DNA of 64,000 nucleotides from Rhodocyclales bacterium. GTDB taxonomy: Bacteria > Pseudomonadota > Gammaproteobacteria > Burkholderiales > Rhodocyclaceae. Position 1 is the stretch's first letter. Each line of letters starts with the position of its first letter. The DNA lies in contig PQAF01000039.1 of NCBI GenBank assembly GCA_003105015.1, positions 18,108 through 82,107 of the forward strand. Reading direction: 5' to 3'. This document shows positions 32,571-41,285 of this stretch, in pieces. The notes below the pieces were generated by a model. It was not told the origin of the DNA. It saw only the letters and a list, made by a program, of their open reading frames with translations, and made no database searches. The translations under genes were made by a program, and so were the position numbers.

Positions 32571-33564
32571 GAACCTTATGCCTCATCCGGAAATTGTCTA
32601 CGTCACCTGCTGCGACAATGGTGTTTTCGGGCTGGAATATCTGCTCGCGTGCGGAGTTTCGATTCGACGTGTGATCACGATTCCGCCTGAAGTCGCGAGG
32701 CAGGCCAACGTATCGGGATATTGCGATGTAGTACCGGTGTGCCGGAAGTACGGAATCGAGGTGGTTGTTCTTGATCGCTACAATATCGAGGTCGGACATC
32801 TTGGCGGCGAGCCACTTGATTTACTGATTGTTAACGGCTGGAATCGCCTGATCGCGGGCTCGGTAATCGAGCGGTTCCGGTACGGCGGCCTCGGCGTTCA
32901 TGCGGGACATCCGCCTATCGGTCTGGGGCGAGCGCCTCTGCCTTGGAACATCATCAAGGGTCACGAAGACTTGGAGGTCTATGTCTTTAGGCTCACCGCC
33001 CAGGCTGATGACGGGGACATCGTGGCCCGCTTCCCGGTCGAGATCACGGCACTTGACACTGCTGCCACGCTCTACGAGAAGGTGATGTGGCGCACGGCCA
33101 TTCTGTTCGAAACAGCGCTTCAGGAATTTCCGCGGGCCTTGCTTGAGGCACAAGCGCAGGATCTACGCTTTGCAATCCATTACGAGAAGCGGGAACCCAA
33201 AGACGGGGCCATCGACTTCAGGTGGAGTTGTCGCCGGATCCACGATTTCGTTCGTGCGCAGACGCACCCCTATCCCGGCGCATACTGCTATCTGGATGGC
33301 GTACGCTGGACTATCTGGGAATGCGCACCATTCGACAGATTCAGCTTCCGAGAGCAGCAGCGGGTGCCTGGTGAAGTGCTGCTTGCGCTTCCGCACGGCC
33401 TAGTCGTCGCAACCGGTACCTCGCCGATCTGGTTGACTGAAGCCGAGGCTGAAGGAAAGGTAGTCATCCCTGGAGACCTTGAGGCGCTACGCTCATTTGT
33501 CGGGAGGTGCTTTACTACAGCAATAGACACAGCGGACGGCACTATTGTGCCCGTATCGGGTTAG
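32563..33564 (+). CDS. Formyltransferase-family protein (Fmt/ArnA-like)
   Basis: A 333-residue protein similar to N10-formyltetrahydrofolate-dependent formyltransferases. The fold is seen in PLDLLIVNGWNRLI, GLGVHAGHPPIGLGRAPLPWNII and RLTAQADDGDIVAR, with a C-terminal Fmt-like domain (about 210-300). The catalytic triad of the family is Asn-His-Asp. Here the His and Asp are present, but the usual Asn of the NxH motif is Gly. It may formylate an amino sugar; given the missing Asn, activity is uncertain. A second ATG lies at 32578. Confidence 0.75.
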   Translation: MSENLMPHPEIVYVTCCDNGVFGLEYLLACGVSIRRVITIPPEVARQANVSGYCDVVPVCRKYGIEVVVLDRYNIEVGHLGGEPLDLLIVNGWNRLIAGSVIERFRYGGLGVHAGHPPIGLGRAPLPWNIIKGHEDLEVYVFRLTAQADDGDIVARFPVEITALDTAATLYEKVMWRTAILFETALQEFPRALLEAQAQDLRFAIHYEKREPKDGAIDFRWSCRRIHDFVRAQTHPYPGAYCYLDGVRWTIWECAPFDRFSFREQQRVPGEVLLALPHGLVVATGTSPIWLTEAEAEGKVVIPGDLEALRSFVGRCFTTAIDTADGTIVPVSG

Positions 33565-33568
33565 AGGA

Positions 33569-35443
33569 ATGTGCGGATTTGCAGGCATAGTAGGTGAGTT
33601 GCCCGACAGGGCCATGCTCAAGCGTATGGGCGATGCGATCGCTCATCGTGGACCAGACGATGAAGGCTACCACTTAGACGCGAACGCAGGCCTTGCGTTC
33701 CGGCGACTTGCGATCGTGGATATCGACACTGGCAGGCAGCCGATGGCAAACGAAACCGGCGACGTTGTCGTGGTTTTCAACGGCGAGATCTACAATCACC
33801 GGGAATTGCGCAAGGAGCTATCGGCCAAGGGACATCGTTTCACCACAGACCATGCCGATACCGAGGTGCTCGTGCACGGCTGGGAAGAATGGGGCTACTC
33901 TCTGTTTTCGCGTCTCAACGGCATGTTCGCGCTTGCAATTCGTGACCTGCGCGACGAATCGCTTGTACTCGCACGCGACCGCTACGGCATCAAGCCGCTG
34001 TATTGGTCAAGACTTGCTGGTGGTGGACTAGCCTTTGGTTCTGAAATCAGGGCGCTCCATGCGTCCGGCAGGACTGCCTTGGCGCCGGACCCTTACGGGA
34101 TCATGGAGTATTTTGCGTTCCAGAACCTGTGGTTCGAGCGAACGATGTTCGCCGGCGTTGAGCAGTTCCCGCCAGCAACCGTAATCAGATGGCAGGGCGG
34201 CAGGCTCGAGCAACGAACGTACTGGGACATTAGTTTCCCGCGTACGCGCCGTGGGAGCACCAAGGATTTGGCGACGGAACATCGCACGCTGCTGCTCGAT
34301 GTGCTACGCCGGCAAATCGCAGCCGATGTGCCCGTCAAGGCCTACCTGTCAGGTGGAATTGATTCAACCGCCATCACCGTCGGTGCGCACATGCTCGATA
34401 AATCTGTGCAGGCCTACAGTTGCATATTCGATCTTTCTGGTGTAACTGATGGTGCAGATGCCGATGAACGCGAATACTCCCGCCTCGTCGAATCCGTATG
34501 CGGTATATCACGCATCGAATTAGAACTCGCCCAGGACACAATGCGTAACACGCTCGATGCCTATGTGGGCGCGCTCGAAGACCTACGCATGGGTATGGGA
34601 TATCCTGTTTATTTGATTGCACAGCGAGTCGCGCGTGACGCGAAGGTGGTCTTGTCGGGAACCGGGGGCGACGAGTTCCACGGCGGTTATGTCGGTAGAT
34701 ATATTGCCACGGGGGCCGTGCCGCCAGCTGACGCCGCGCCGGCACCACCGAGCCTCTTCGAATGGGTGGCGTCGCTGTTAGGCATCATGCACAGCAGTAA
34801 GCGCACACCTTCCTGGGATGACACGGACATCGAAGCCCGCTACCGCGGCATTCTTAATTCAATCCTGAAGCCCGATATGGCACAGGAGGCATTGACACCA
34901 GAATTCCGCGCCACCGTTCCAGACTTCGACATCAATGCCAACATTGACCGGGCGCTGCTGAGTTGTCCCAGCAAGGACTGGCGCGATCGCATCCTTTACG
35001 TAGATATGAAGACCTACCTACATGGCCTTCTTGTTCTCGAGGACAAGCTCTCTATGGCACACTCGCTCGAGACCCGCGTGCCCCTGCTTGATAATGCATT
35101 GGTCGATTTTGTTCTGGACGTGCCGTGGGAGCACTTGATCAACAACGGTGTGGGCAAGGTGCTATTCCGCGAATCAGTGCGACCTTGGGTCCCGGAGCAG
35201 ATTTACAGCAAGCCCAAGATGGGGTTCGGGCCGCCCGACGCATCCTGGTATCGCCACGCGCTGCGTGACTGGATTTCGCAGCGGCTTTCGTCGAGCAAGA
35301 TCAGGCGCCGGGGAGTGCTCGACGACGGCTTCGTGCAGCGGACCCTCGCCGAACACTTTTCCGGCCAGAGGAACAATACCTACCTGATCTGGACCTTTCT
35401 GAACTTCGAGACGTGGTGCGACCATTTTGGGTTCTACGGATAA
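33569..35443 (+). CDS. Asparagine synthase family amidotransferase, copy 2
   Basis: A 624-residue amidotransferase. Cys2 (MCGFAG), FNGEIYNH and LARDRYGIKPLYW mark the glutaminase half, and LSGGIDSTA marks the ATP-binding half near residue 255. The ATG at 33569 exposes Cys2 and follows AGAGGA; a longer frame from 33545 would bury the catalytic Cys and is rejected. It starts four bases after the formyltransferase-like gene. Uronic-acid amidation is the likely role from context, not proven. Confidence 0.88.
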   Translation: MCGFAGIVGELPDRAMLKRMGDAIAHRGPDDEGYHLDANAGLAFRRLAIVDIDTGRQPMANETGDVVVVFNGEIYNHRELRKELSAKGHRFTTDHADTEVLVHGWEEWGYSLFSRLNGMFALAIRDLRDESLVLARDRYGIKPLYWSRLAGGGLAFGSEIRALHASGRTALAPDPYGIMEYFAFQNLWFERTMFAGVEQFPPATVIRWQGGRLEQRTYWDISFPRTRRGSTKDLATEHRTLLLDVLRRQIAADVPVKAYLSGGIDSTAITVGAHMLDKSVQAYSCIFDLSGVTDGADADEREYSRLVESVCGISRIELELAQDTMRNTLDAYVGALEDLRMGMGYPVYLIAQRVARDAKVVLSGTGGDEFHGGYVGRYIATGAVPPADAAPAPPSLFEWVASLLGIMHSSKRTPSWDDTDIEARYRGILNSILKPDMAQEALTPEFRATVPDFDINANIDRALLSCPSKDWRDRILYVDMKTYLHGLLVLEDKLSMAHSLETRVPLLDNALVDFVLDVPWEHLINNGVGKVLFRESVRPWVPEQIYSKPKMGFGPPDASWYRHALRDWISQRLSSSKIRRRGVLDDGFVQRTLAEHFSGQRNNTYLIWTFLNFETWCDHFGFYG

Positions 35444-35475
35444 CAAGGGATGATTGATTGCATCGAGGTTAGAGC

Positions 35476-36567
35476 GTGAAAATTGTAACGGTAGTAGGGG
35501 CGCGCCCCCAGTTCATAAAGGCATCGGTGCTATCGCGTGCGTTTGCGGAAGATAATGCGGTGGAAGAATTGCTCGTCAACACCGGCCAGCATTATGACGA
35601 TAATATGGCCGGAATATTCTTCGAGCAACTTAGCTTGCCTGCACCGCATGTGAACCTCGGGATCGGTTCGGGTACACACGGGCGGCAGACTGGCGAAATG
35701 CTCAGCGCAGTCGAAAAAATTCTGCTAGAGAGCCGTCCGGACGCCATGCTCGTCTACGGCGACACTAATTCGACGCTGGCAGGTGCCCTGGCAGCGGCCA
35801 AGCTCAACATTCCCATCGCCCACGTCGAAGCTGGTCTGCGATCGTTCAACCGGCGCATGCCTGAAGAAATTAACCGGGTACTGACCGATCACAGTTCGCA
35901 CTGGCTTTTCACACCGACAGCCACGGCGCGCGACAATCTCCTGCGCGAGGGCTTACCCACTGAGCGTATCTTCGAGGTGGGTGACATCATGCTCGATGTC
36001 GCAAGGGCATTCGTGGCGGACGCCGAACGCGCAAGCACGATTCTCGAGAGGGTTGGCCTCGTTGTAGGTCAGTACGTGCTAGCCACAATCCATCGGGCGG
36101 AGAATACTGACAGCACCGAACGTCTCCAGGTTATCCTTCGGGCGCTGGCCGCTACCGCCCGGAGCGTACCAGTTGTGCTACCTATCCACCCGCGGACGCG
36201 CGCAGCGTTGCGCACGTCCGCTGAAGCAGAAGCCTCCCTGCGCGAACTCCGTGTAATCGACCCCGTTGGCTTCTTTGATATGCTCGTACTGGAGAGGAAT
36301 GCCGCGCTCGTTGCAACGGATTCCGGCGGCGTGCAGAAAGAAGCGTTTTTCCACGGGGTGCCGTGCGTGACCTTGCGCGAAGAGACAGAATGGGTCGAAC
36401 TAATCGAACTAGGCTGGAATCGACTTGCGCCCCCAACTTGCGAGAAGTCGATCCGAGAAGCTATTGACGCCGCCCTGGGCTCGCGCGGGCTAGACGCCGC
36501 ACCATTTGGCGACGGCACAACCGCACAACAGATCAAACGCACACTGCTTGCACACCATGCTGCGTGA
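35476..36567 (+). CDS. wecB: UDP-N-acetylglucosamine 2-epimerase, non-hydrolysing (WecB/WbpI family)
   Basis: A 363-residue GT-B-fold epimerase with VVGARPQFIKAS at the N-terminus, HVEAGLRSFNRRMPEEINR near residue 115, and ATDSGGVQKEAFF near residue 278. The family inverts C2 of UDP-GlcNAc or, in WbpI, of UDP-GlcNAc3NAc-uronate. With wbpA, wbpB, wbpD and wbpE upstream, a WbpI role giving the manno-configured sugar is plausible. The start is GTG. Motifs alone do not separate WecB from WbpI. Confidence 0.88.
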   Translation: MKIVTVVGARPQFIKASVLSRAFAEDNAVEELLVNTGQHYDDNMAGIFFEQLSLPAPHVNLGIGSGTHGRQTGEMLSAVEKILLESRPDAMLVYGDTNSTLAGALAAAKLNIPIAHVEAGLRSFNRRMPEEINRVLTDHSSHWLFTPTATARDNLLREGLPTERIFEVGDIMLDVARAFVADAERASTILERVGLVVGQYVLATIHRAENTDSTERLQVILRALAATARSVPVVLPIHPRTRAALRTSAEAEASLRELRVIDPVGFFDMLVLERNAALVATDSGGVQKEAFFHGVPCVTLREETEWVELIELGWNRLAPPTCEKSIREAIDAALGSRGLDAAPFGDGTTAQQIKRTLLAHHAA

Positions 36568-36618
36568 GCCTTACCGCACGGGTAGGCTTTCCGGACAAAT
36601 TCCGTAGTAAAGCAAACA

Positions 36619-38364
36619 ATGCCACAAGTCGATCAAAATAACCCGGAAGAGGAGCCTGCGACGGCATCCGACGCTGCCGCGTGGGCAATCCGTTTCCGTG
36701 AGCGTACGGGCCGCGCTCCACGGATTTTGCACGTAGGCAACATAGCCAACAACGCCTATATCAACGCGAAGCTGCTAAATGAGGCAGGGCTCGACTGCGA
36801 TGTGATCTGCTACGGTTACTATCACATTATGGGCTGTCCCGAATGGGAAGATGCCGATTTCTCCAGAAATTATGGTGACCAGTTCAAGCCAGACTGGGAG
36901 GCGGCCGGCGTAAAGAACTTCATACGGCCGCGCTGGTTCGCGCAAGGACCAATGGAGTATTGCATTGAATATCTTATTGCTAAACGTGAAGGGCGCCTAC
37001 GAGAAGCCGAGAGATTTTGGCTCAAGCTTGGGATATTAAATCAGAGTTATTCCAACACGAATCCAACAGACAAGAAAAAAATCTATCGGCGCTGGACTTG
37101 GTTTCAGCATAAGGCTGCAAGAATAAAACGAGGTTTGGCGTATGTGTCTACAGCCAATGGCGTCGCGTCTAGGATCGCAGGGAGTTGTGATGCTGGTCTT
37201 ATTGCCACAAAGACAAAAAGCGAAATTGCGCGCCTGTTTGTGACTTGGTGTTTGATTTCAGCCGCTCTTATTATAAGAATGGCTTGCCTACCATTTCGAC
37301 ATTTCTTAATTGCACAAAGGAATCAAATATATTCATTTGATAATAAAGTTGCCGAACTCATAGACAAATATGCAGAGCTATTTCCATCGCGCCCAGATCC
37401 ACTTACTCCCATAGATCTTGAGAGTTATCGACTAAAAGTGCCGCAATGGCACCGTTTGTTTGAATTTTATGACTTGGTGCAGGCATATGCGACAGATCCT
37501 GTTTTGCCGTTACTGTCAGGTCATCCGTATATTGCATTTGAACATGGAACTATCCGTAACATTCCTTACGAAGATTCCACCCAAGGGCGTTTGTGCGCAT
37601 TGAGTTATCGACTATCCGACTGGACTGTAGTTACTAACGCAGACAATATGAACTCGGCCAGACGTATTGGAATCCAAAATTACACATTCGTCCCTCACCC
37701 CGTTAACGAGGACGGAATTAGAGACGCAAATTTCGACACATCTTTGCGCAAGGAACTGTTGTCAAAACTAAATGCTACTTACCTTGTTTTCCATCCGGCA
37801 AGGCAACATTGGTCTGAAAAACGGCACCCAGATTGGGAAAAGGGCAATGATATTTTTTTGAGAGGCTTTGCACGTTTTGTGCACGAAGTGGAAAAGCGGG
37901 CTGCGGTTGTCCTTGTTGAGTGGGGGGCTTCCGTTGAAGATAGCCGGGCACTAATCGAACGCCTCGGTATTACAGATCATGTCATATGGGTGCCTCCGAT
38001 GCCTCACAGAAGAATGGTGGAGTATATCCGGGCATGTGACTTGGTTGCAGATCAATTCTTTCTTGGTGCTTTCGGGAGCACCCTACCTAAAGCGCTCGCG
38101 TGCGGTCGTGTTTCCATGCTTTATTTAGATCCTGAAATTCATCGCGAGTGCTTTCATGAAATGCCGCCTGTGTTGAGTGCCAAGACATCAGACGAGGTTT
38201 TCCTCCAACTTTCTTTTGCACACGGAAATAAAAAGGAGATAGAGGAGATCCAGGAGCAAGGAAAGCAATGGTATCAAAGGTACCATTCAAATAAGGCTAT
38301 CGCAGACAAGCTAATGTCAATCTACTCTTGCATCCTAGATAAATCCCCTGAGCTGTCGGATTAA
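36619..38364 (+). CDS. GT-B glycosyltransferase, AT-rich gene
   Basis: A 581-residue protein. The N-terminal part (RILHVGNIANNAYINAKLLNEAG near residue 35) begins like a GT4 enzyme. A hydrophobic stretch lies near residues 205-228. The C-terminal half contains YIRACDLVADQFFLGAFGSTLPKALACGR, a diverged form of the motif seen in the enzymes encoded at 30714, 38369 and 42728. The DNA from about 37,000 to 38,350 is clearly richer in A and T than its surroundings, which suggests a separate origin. The sugar is unknown. Confidence 0.78.
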   Translation: MPQVDQNNPEEEPATASDAAAWAIRFRERTGRAPRILHVGNIANNAYINAKLLNEAGLDCDVICYGYYHIMGCPEWEDADFSRNYGDQFKPDWEAAGVKNFIRPRWFAQGPMEYCIEYLIAKREGRLREAERFWLKLGILNQSYSNTNPTDKKKIYRRWTWFQHKAARIKRGLAYVSTANGVASRIAGSCDAGLIATKTKSEIARLFVTWCLISAALIIRMACLPFRHFLIAQRNQIYSFDNKVAELIDKYAELFPSRPDPLTPIDLESYRLKVPQWHRLFEFYDLVQAYATDPVLPLLSGHPYIAFEHGTIRNIPYEDSTQGRLCALSYRLSDWTVVTNADNMNSARRIGIQNYTFVPHPVNEDGIRDANFDTSLRKELLSKLNATYLVFHPARQHWSEKRHPDWEKGNDIFLRGFARFVHEVEKRAAVVLVEWGASVEDSRALIERLGITDHVIWVPPMPHRRMVEYIRACDLVADQFFLGAFGSTLPKALACGRVSMLYLDPEIHRECFHEMPPVLSAKTSDEVFLQLSFAHGNKKEIEEIQEQGKQWYQRYHSNKAIADKLMSIYSCILDKSPELSD

Positions 38365-38368
38365 GCTC

Positions 38369-39559
38369 ATGCGGGTATTTGCAATCACAGTGCTCGATGG
38401 GTTGGTTGTTACTTTATTACCATTCTTTTGGCTTGGTAGGCTAATAATATTGGGATTGATGCGGGGGTTAAGGATGCGGCCAATTTCGATTTGGTCTGGC
38501 GCCCCGATCATATGCATGGCAAAAAACTGCAAGGCAGAGCGGACGCTTGGATTCAACTCCCGGTCTCTGGTTAGAAGTACTTATTACATTACTGACGAGT
38601 TCGATTTTGACCTTTCACGAGCGTCCAGAGGGAACAGATTTCTCTCGTTAGGATTGATTTACTTTTCTTTCCTAGTAGCCTGCGCGCTCGCCAAGCAGGT
38701 GCATGCCTATGTTGACGGGGGAATTCTTCCTTCGCGGGTTCGACGACATTTCAATCCATTGGAATTATTTATCTATCGCTTATTAGGAATTCGTCTGTTT
38801 ATTTGGACTTACGGCGCAGACGTCCGTACGCGTAATGCGACGATAGGCCTTGGCCAGCCGAATTGCTGTACGGATTGCACACAAATTGGCATGGCATGTA
38901 TCTGCGATACCGCACAGGGCGAAGAAAATTATGTTCGGGTGTACAAAACTGCTGCAGCAGTGTTCTCGATGGGAGACATGATTGAGTACACGCCAGGAAG
39001 CCGCAATGATCTGTTTTTCTGGCCAATCGATCTTGCAGCACAAGGCGGGAAACGCTACCAACCGGTGTATCCCTCTGGCGATCGCAATCGGCCACTCCGC
39101 GTAGTCCATGCACCTAATCATCGCGAGTTTAAGGGATCGCGATATTTGGAACAGGCGGTAGCAAGTCTGCGGCAGGAGAACGTAGAGATTGAGTTGATAT
39201 TAGTTGAACGCCGCTCTAATGAGGAAGCATTGGAGATTTACAAATCAGCAGATGTGATTTTCGATCAATGCCTAATTGGGTTTCACGGTTATTTTGCCTT
39301 GGAGGCGATGGCCTTGGGCAAGCCGGTCATGTGCTTTATCAGGAAGCCGGACAAATATCTGTTGCATCCGGAGGAATGCCCGATAATCAATACCCACGTG
39401 ACGACCTTGAAGGAGGATCTTCGCCGGGTCATGGCCCGGCGGGGCGAACTGGGGGAGATTGGCCGTCGCGGACGCAGCTACATCGAGAAGCACTTTTCGC
39501 TTGAGGCATTTGCGGTGCGTCTGGAGCGTACATATCGTGAACTGGGAGTGGTTGCATGA
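38369..39559 (+). CDS. Membrane-associated GT-B glycosyltransferase
   Basis: A 396-residue protein with an N-terminal hydrophobic segment (about 5-30) and a second near residue 95. It is a paralog of the glycosyltransferase domain encoded at 28518. Both have the Cys cluster C-x2-C-x6-C-x-C (here NCCTDCTQIGMACIC), HAPNHREFKGSRY, and a late ADVIFDQCLIGFHGYFALEAMALGKP. It lacks the epimerase-like domain. It starts five bases after the preceding gene. Confidence 0.8.
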   Translation: MRVFAITVLDGLVVTLLPFFWLGRLIILGLMRGLRMRPISIWSGAPIICMAKNCKAERTLGFNSRSLVRSTYYITDEFDFDLSRASRGNRFLSLGLIYFSFLVACALAKQVHAYVDGGILPSRVRRHFNPLELFIYRLLGIRLFIWTYGADVRTRNATIGLGQPNCCTDCTQIGMACICDTAQGEENYVRVYKTAAAVFSMGDMIEYTPGSRNDLFFWPIDLAAQGGKRYQPVYPSGDRNRPLRVVHAPNHREFKGSRYLEQAVASLRQENVEIELILVERRSNEEALEIYKSADVIFDQCLIGFHGYFALEAMALGKPVMCFIRKPDKYLLHPEECPIINTHVTTLKEDLRRVMARRGELGEIGRRGRSYIEKHFSLEAFAVRLERTYRELGVVA

Positions 39560-40446
39560 CAGTATTGGTGATCGGCAGCGGCGGCTATATGGGGCGCCAT
39601 TTGATGGTCGGGTTGTCGCATTCAGGTGTTGGCGCCAGAGGAACCAGCTCGTCCGACGGAACCGGCATTGATCCGGAAAGCGGGCTGTTGCCGGAGACAT
39701 TCACCGTACCTCCCGGCACCTCGGCCGTGGTGTACATGGCCCAGTCGCCCCGCTACCGGGAAGTGCCCGAACAGGCGGCGCACGTGCTCGCCGTAAACAC
39801 ACTATCCGCCGTTCGCGCGGCGACTTTGGCCCGTGCCGTGGGCGTCCAGCGCTTCATATATGTATCGACGGGAACGGTATACGCCCCGTCATTTGCCCCC
39901 CTCTCCGAGGACTCGCCGGTTCGGCGCGATAGTTGGTATGTGCTCAGCAAATTGCACGGAGAGGAGGCCCTGGCCTTGTTTCGCCCGGACATGGAGGTGA
40001 TCGTCGTGCGGCCATTCGGAATCTATGGCCCGCAACAGAGCGGTCGCCTGGTGCCGAACCTCATTCAGTCAGTGAAGACCGGCCGCCCGATTACGCTGCA
40101 GGCCCGGCCGGATTTGGCCGAAGACAAGGAGGGGCTCAGAATTTCGCTTTGCTATGTCGACGACGCAATCGAAATACTCATCGGCTTGCTGCGCAAAGGC
40201 GGACCGGCATGCCTGAACTTGGCTGGCGCCGAGTCGCTTTCAATACGCGCCATGGCGGAAGCGATCGGGTCCCGCTTGGGGCGTGAGCCGGTCTTCGAAT
40301 TGTCCAGATCACCGCGGGATTCCGATCTGATTGCCGATACGCGCAATTTGGTCAGAACAATGTCCCCACGGTTCACCTCGTTTTCCGATGGGGTGGGACA
40401 AATGCTTCGGGAGGGTGCGAATGCTGCTTGCACAGAAATCAGATGA
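39556..40446 (+). CDS. NAD-dependent epimerase/dehydratase family protein
   Basis: A 296-residue SDR with a glycine-rich loop VIGSGGYMGRHL near residue 5, VSTGTVYAPS, and a Y-x3-K motif (YVLSKLHGE). RPFGIYGPQQ is family-typical. It overlaps the upstream glycosyltransferase gene by four bases and the next gene by four, so the set is translationally coupled. It is shorter than the usual 310-340 residues. The substrate is unknown. Confidence 0.83.
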   Translation: MTVLVIGSGGYMGRHLMVGLSHSGVGARGTSSSDGTGIDPESGLLPETFTVPPGTSAVVYMAQSPRYREVPEQAAHVLAVNTLSAVRAATLARAVGVQRFIYVSTGTVYAPSFAPLSEDSPVRRDSWYVLSKLHGEEALALFRPDMEVIVVRPFGIYGPQQSGRLVPNLIQSVKTGRPITLQARPDLAEDKEGLRISLCYVDDAIEILIGLLRKGGPACLNLAGAESLSIRAMAEAIGSRLGREPVFELSRSPRDSDLIADTRNLVRTMSPRFTSFSDGVGQMLREGANAACTEIR

Positions 40447-41279
40447 ACTTTCAGTGCATCCAGTGTGGCAAGGAGCTTAGCCTTCCGCTAACGCCGCAGA
40501 GATTCACTTGCCCATCCTGTTCCATGGGCTATACAGGGGGTGCCCGGTATCTCCGGTGCGAAACCCATGCAAAATTGCTGGCCAAATTCGGTGAGCAATA
40601 TTTGCGCAACAAAGTGCTCAACAACAATGCCGATCTCGTATATAGCCGGGTCGAAGGCGGATCGCTGTCGACGGATAATCGCGAGGATGTGCGTGCTTTC
40701 TCCGAGTTCGTGGCCACCCATGCTCGTTTCGGGACGGTTCTTGATGTTGGTTGCGGGCCTCTGCCCCTGCCGGCTTATCTGAAGTCACTGAAAGCGGCTG
40801 GCGCCGAGATTGTCGGGCTTGACCCGATCGATTCGTCGGATTTCGACGGCGTAAGAATTGTGGGAAATAGTGAGTTCATCCCGCTGCCTGCGGCGTTGGT
40901 CGACACGGTCATATTTGCGACCAGCCTTGATCACGTGGTCGACCTTGGGGCGACAATTACCGAAGCTAGAAGGGTCATCCGGCCCGGCGGCGTGCTGATT
41001 GCCTGGATGAGCGATCACAAAAGGCCATGGTGGCGGCGACTGCTCAGTGGCCTGAAGGTTCGGTGGAGGAGCTTAAGGGCGGGATATCCCATGCATCACT
41101 ACCGCATCTATCCGCCGGATGTCGTGGTTTATATTCCTTCATGGGCAGTCGACCCTTTTCATTGCTATCACGAGAATCCTGATGACCTGACCAGGAAAAT
41201 GGTGAGCGCCGGATTCAGACGGACGGTCTTGGATTATCGTGGACGGGACGAAGTCTTTCTTTGTTTTGAGGCGGTCTGA
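40443..41279 (+). CDS. Zinc-ribbon SAM-dependent methyltransferase
   Basis: A 278-residue protein. An N-terminal zinc ribbon (CIQCGKEL...CPSCSMGY, residues 4-30) precedes a class I methyltransferase with VLDVGCGPLPLP near residue 100 and VIRPGGVLIAWM near 183. The ATG at 40443 overlaps the upstream stop (ATGA). The late segment HYRIYPPDVVVY is not one I can assign. Sugar or polymer methylation is inferred from the locus. Confidence 0.8.
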   Translation: MNFQCIQCGKELSLPLTPQRFTCPSCSMGYTGGARYLRCETHAKLLAKFGEQYLRNKVLNNNADLVYSRVEGGSLSTDNREDVRAFSEFVATHARFGTVLDVGCGPLPLPAYLKSLKAAGAEIVGLDPIDSSDFDGVRIVGNSEFIPLPAALVDTVIFATSLDHVVDLGATITEARRVIRPGGVLIAWMSDHKRPWWRRLLSGLKVRWRSLRAGYPMHHYRIYPPDVVVYIPSWAVDPFHCYHENPDDLTRKMVSAGFRRTVLDYRGRDEVFLCFEAV

Positions 41280-41285
41280 GCTTCC

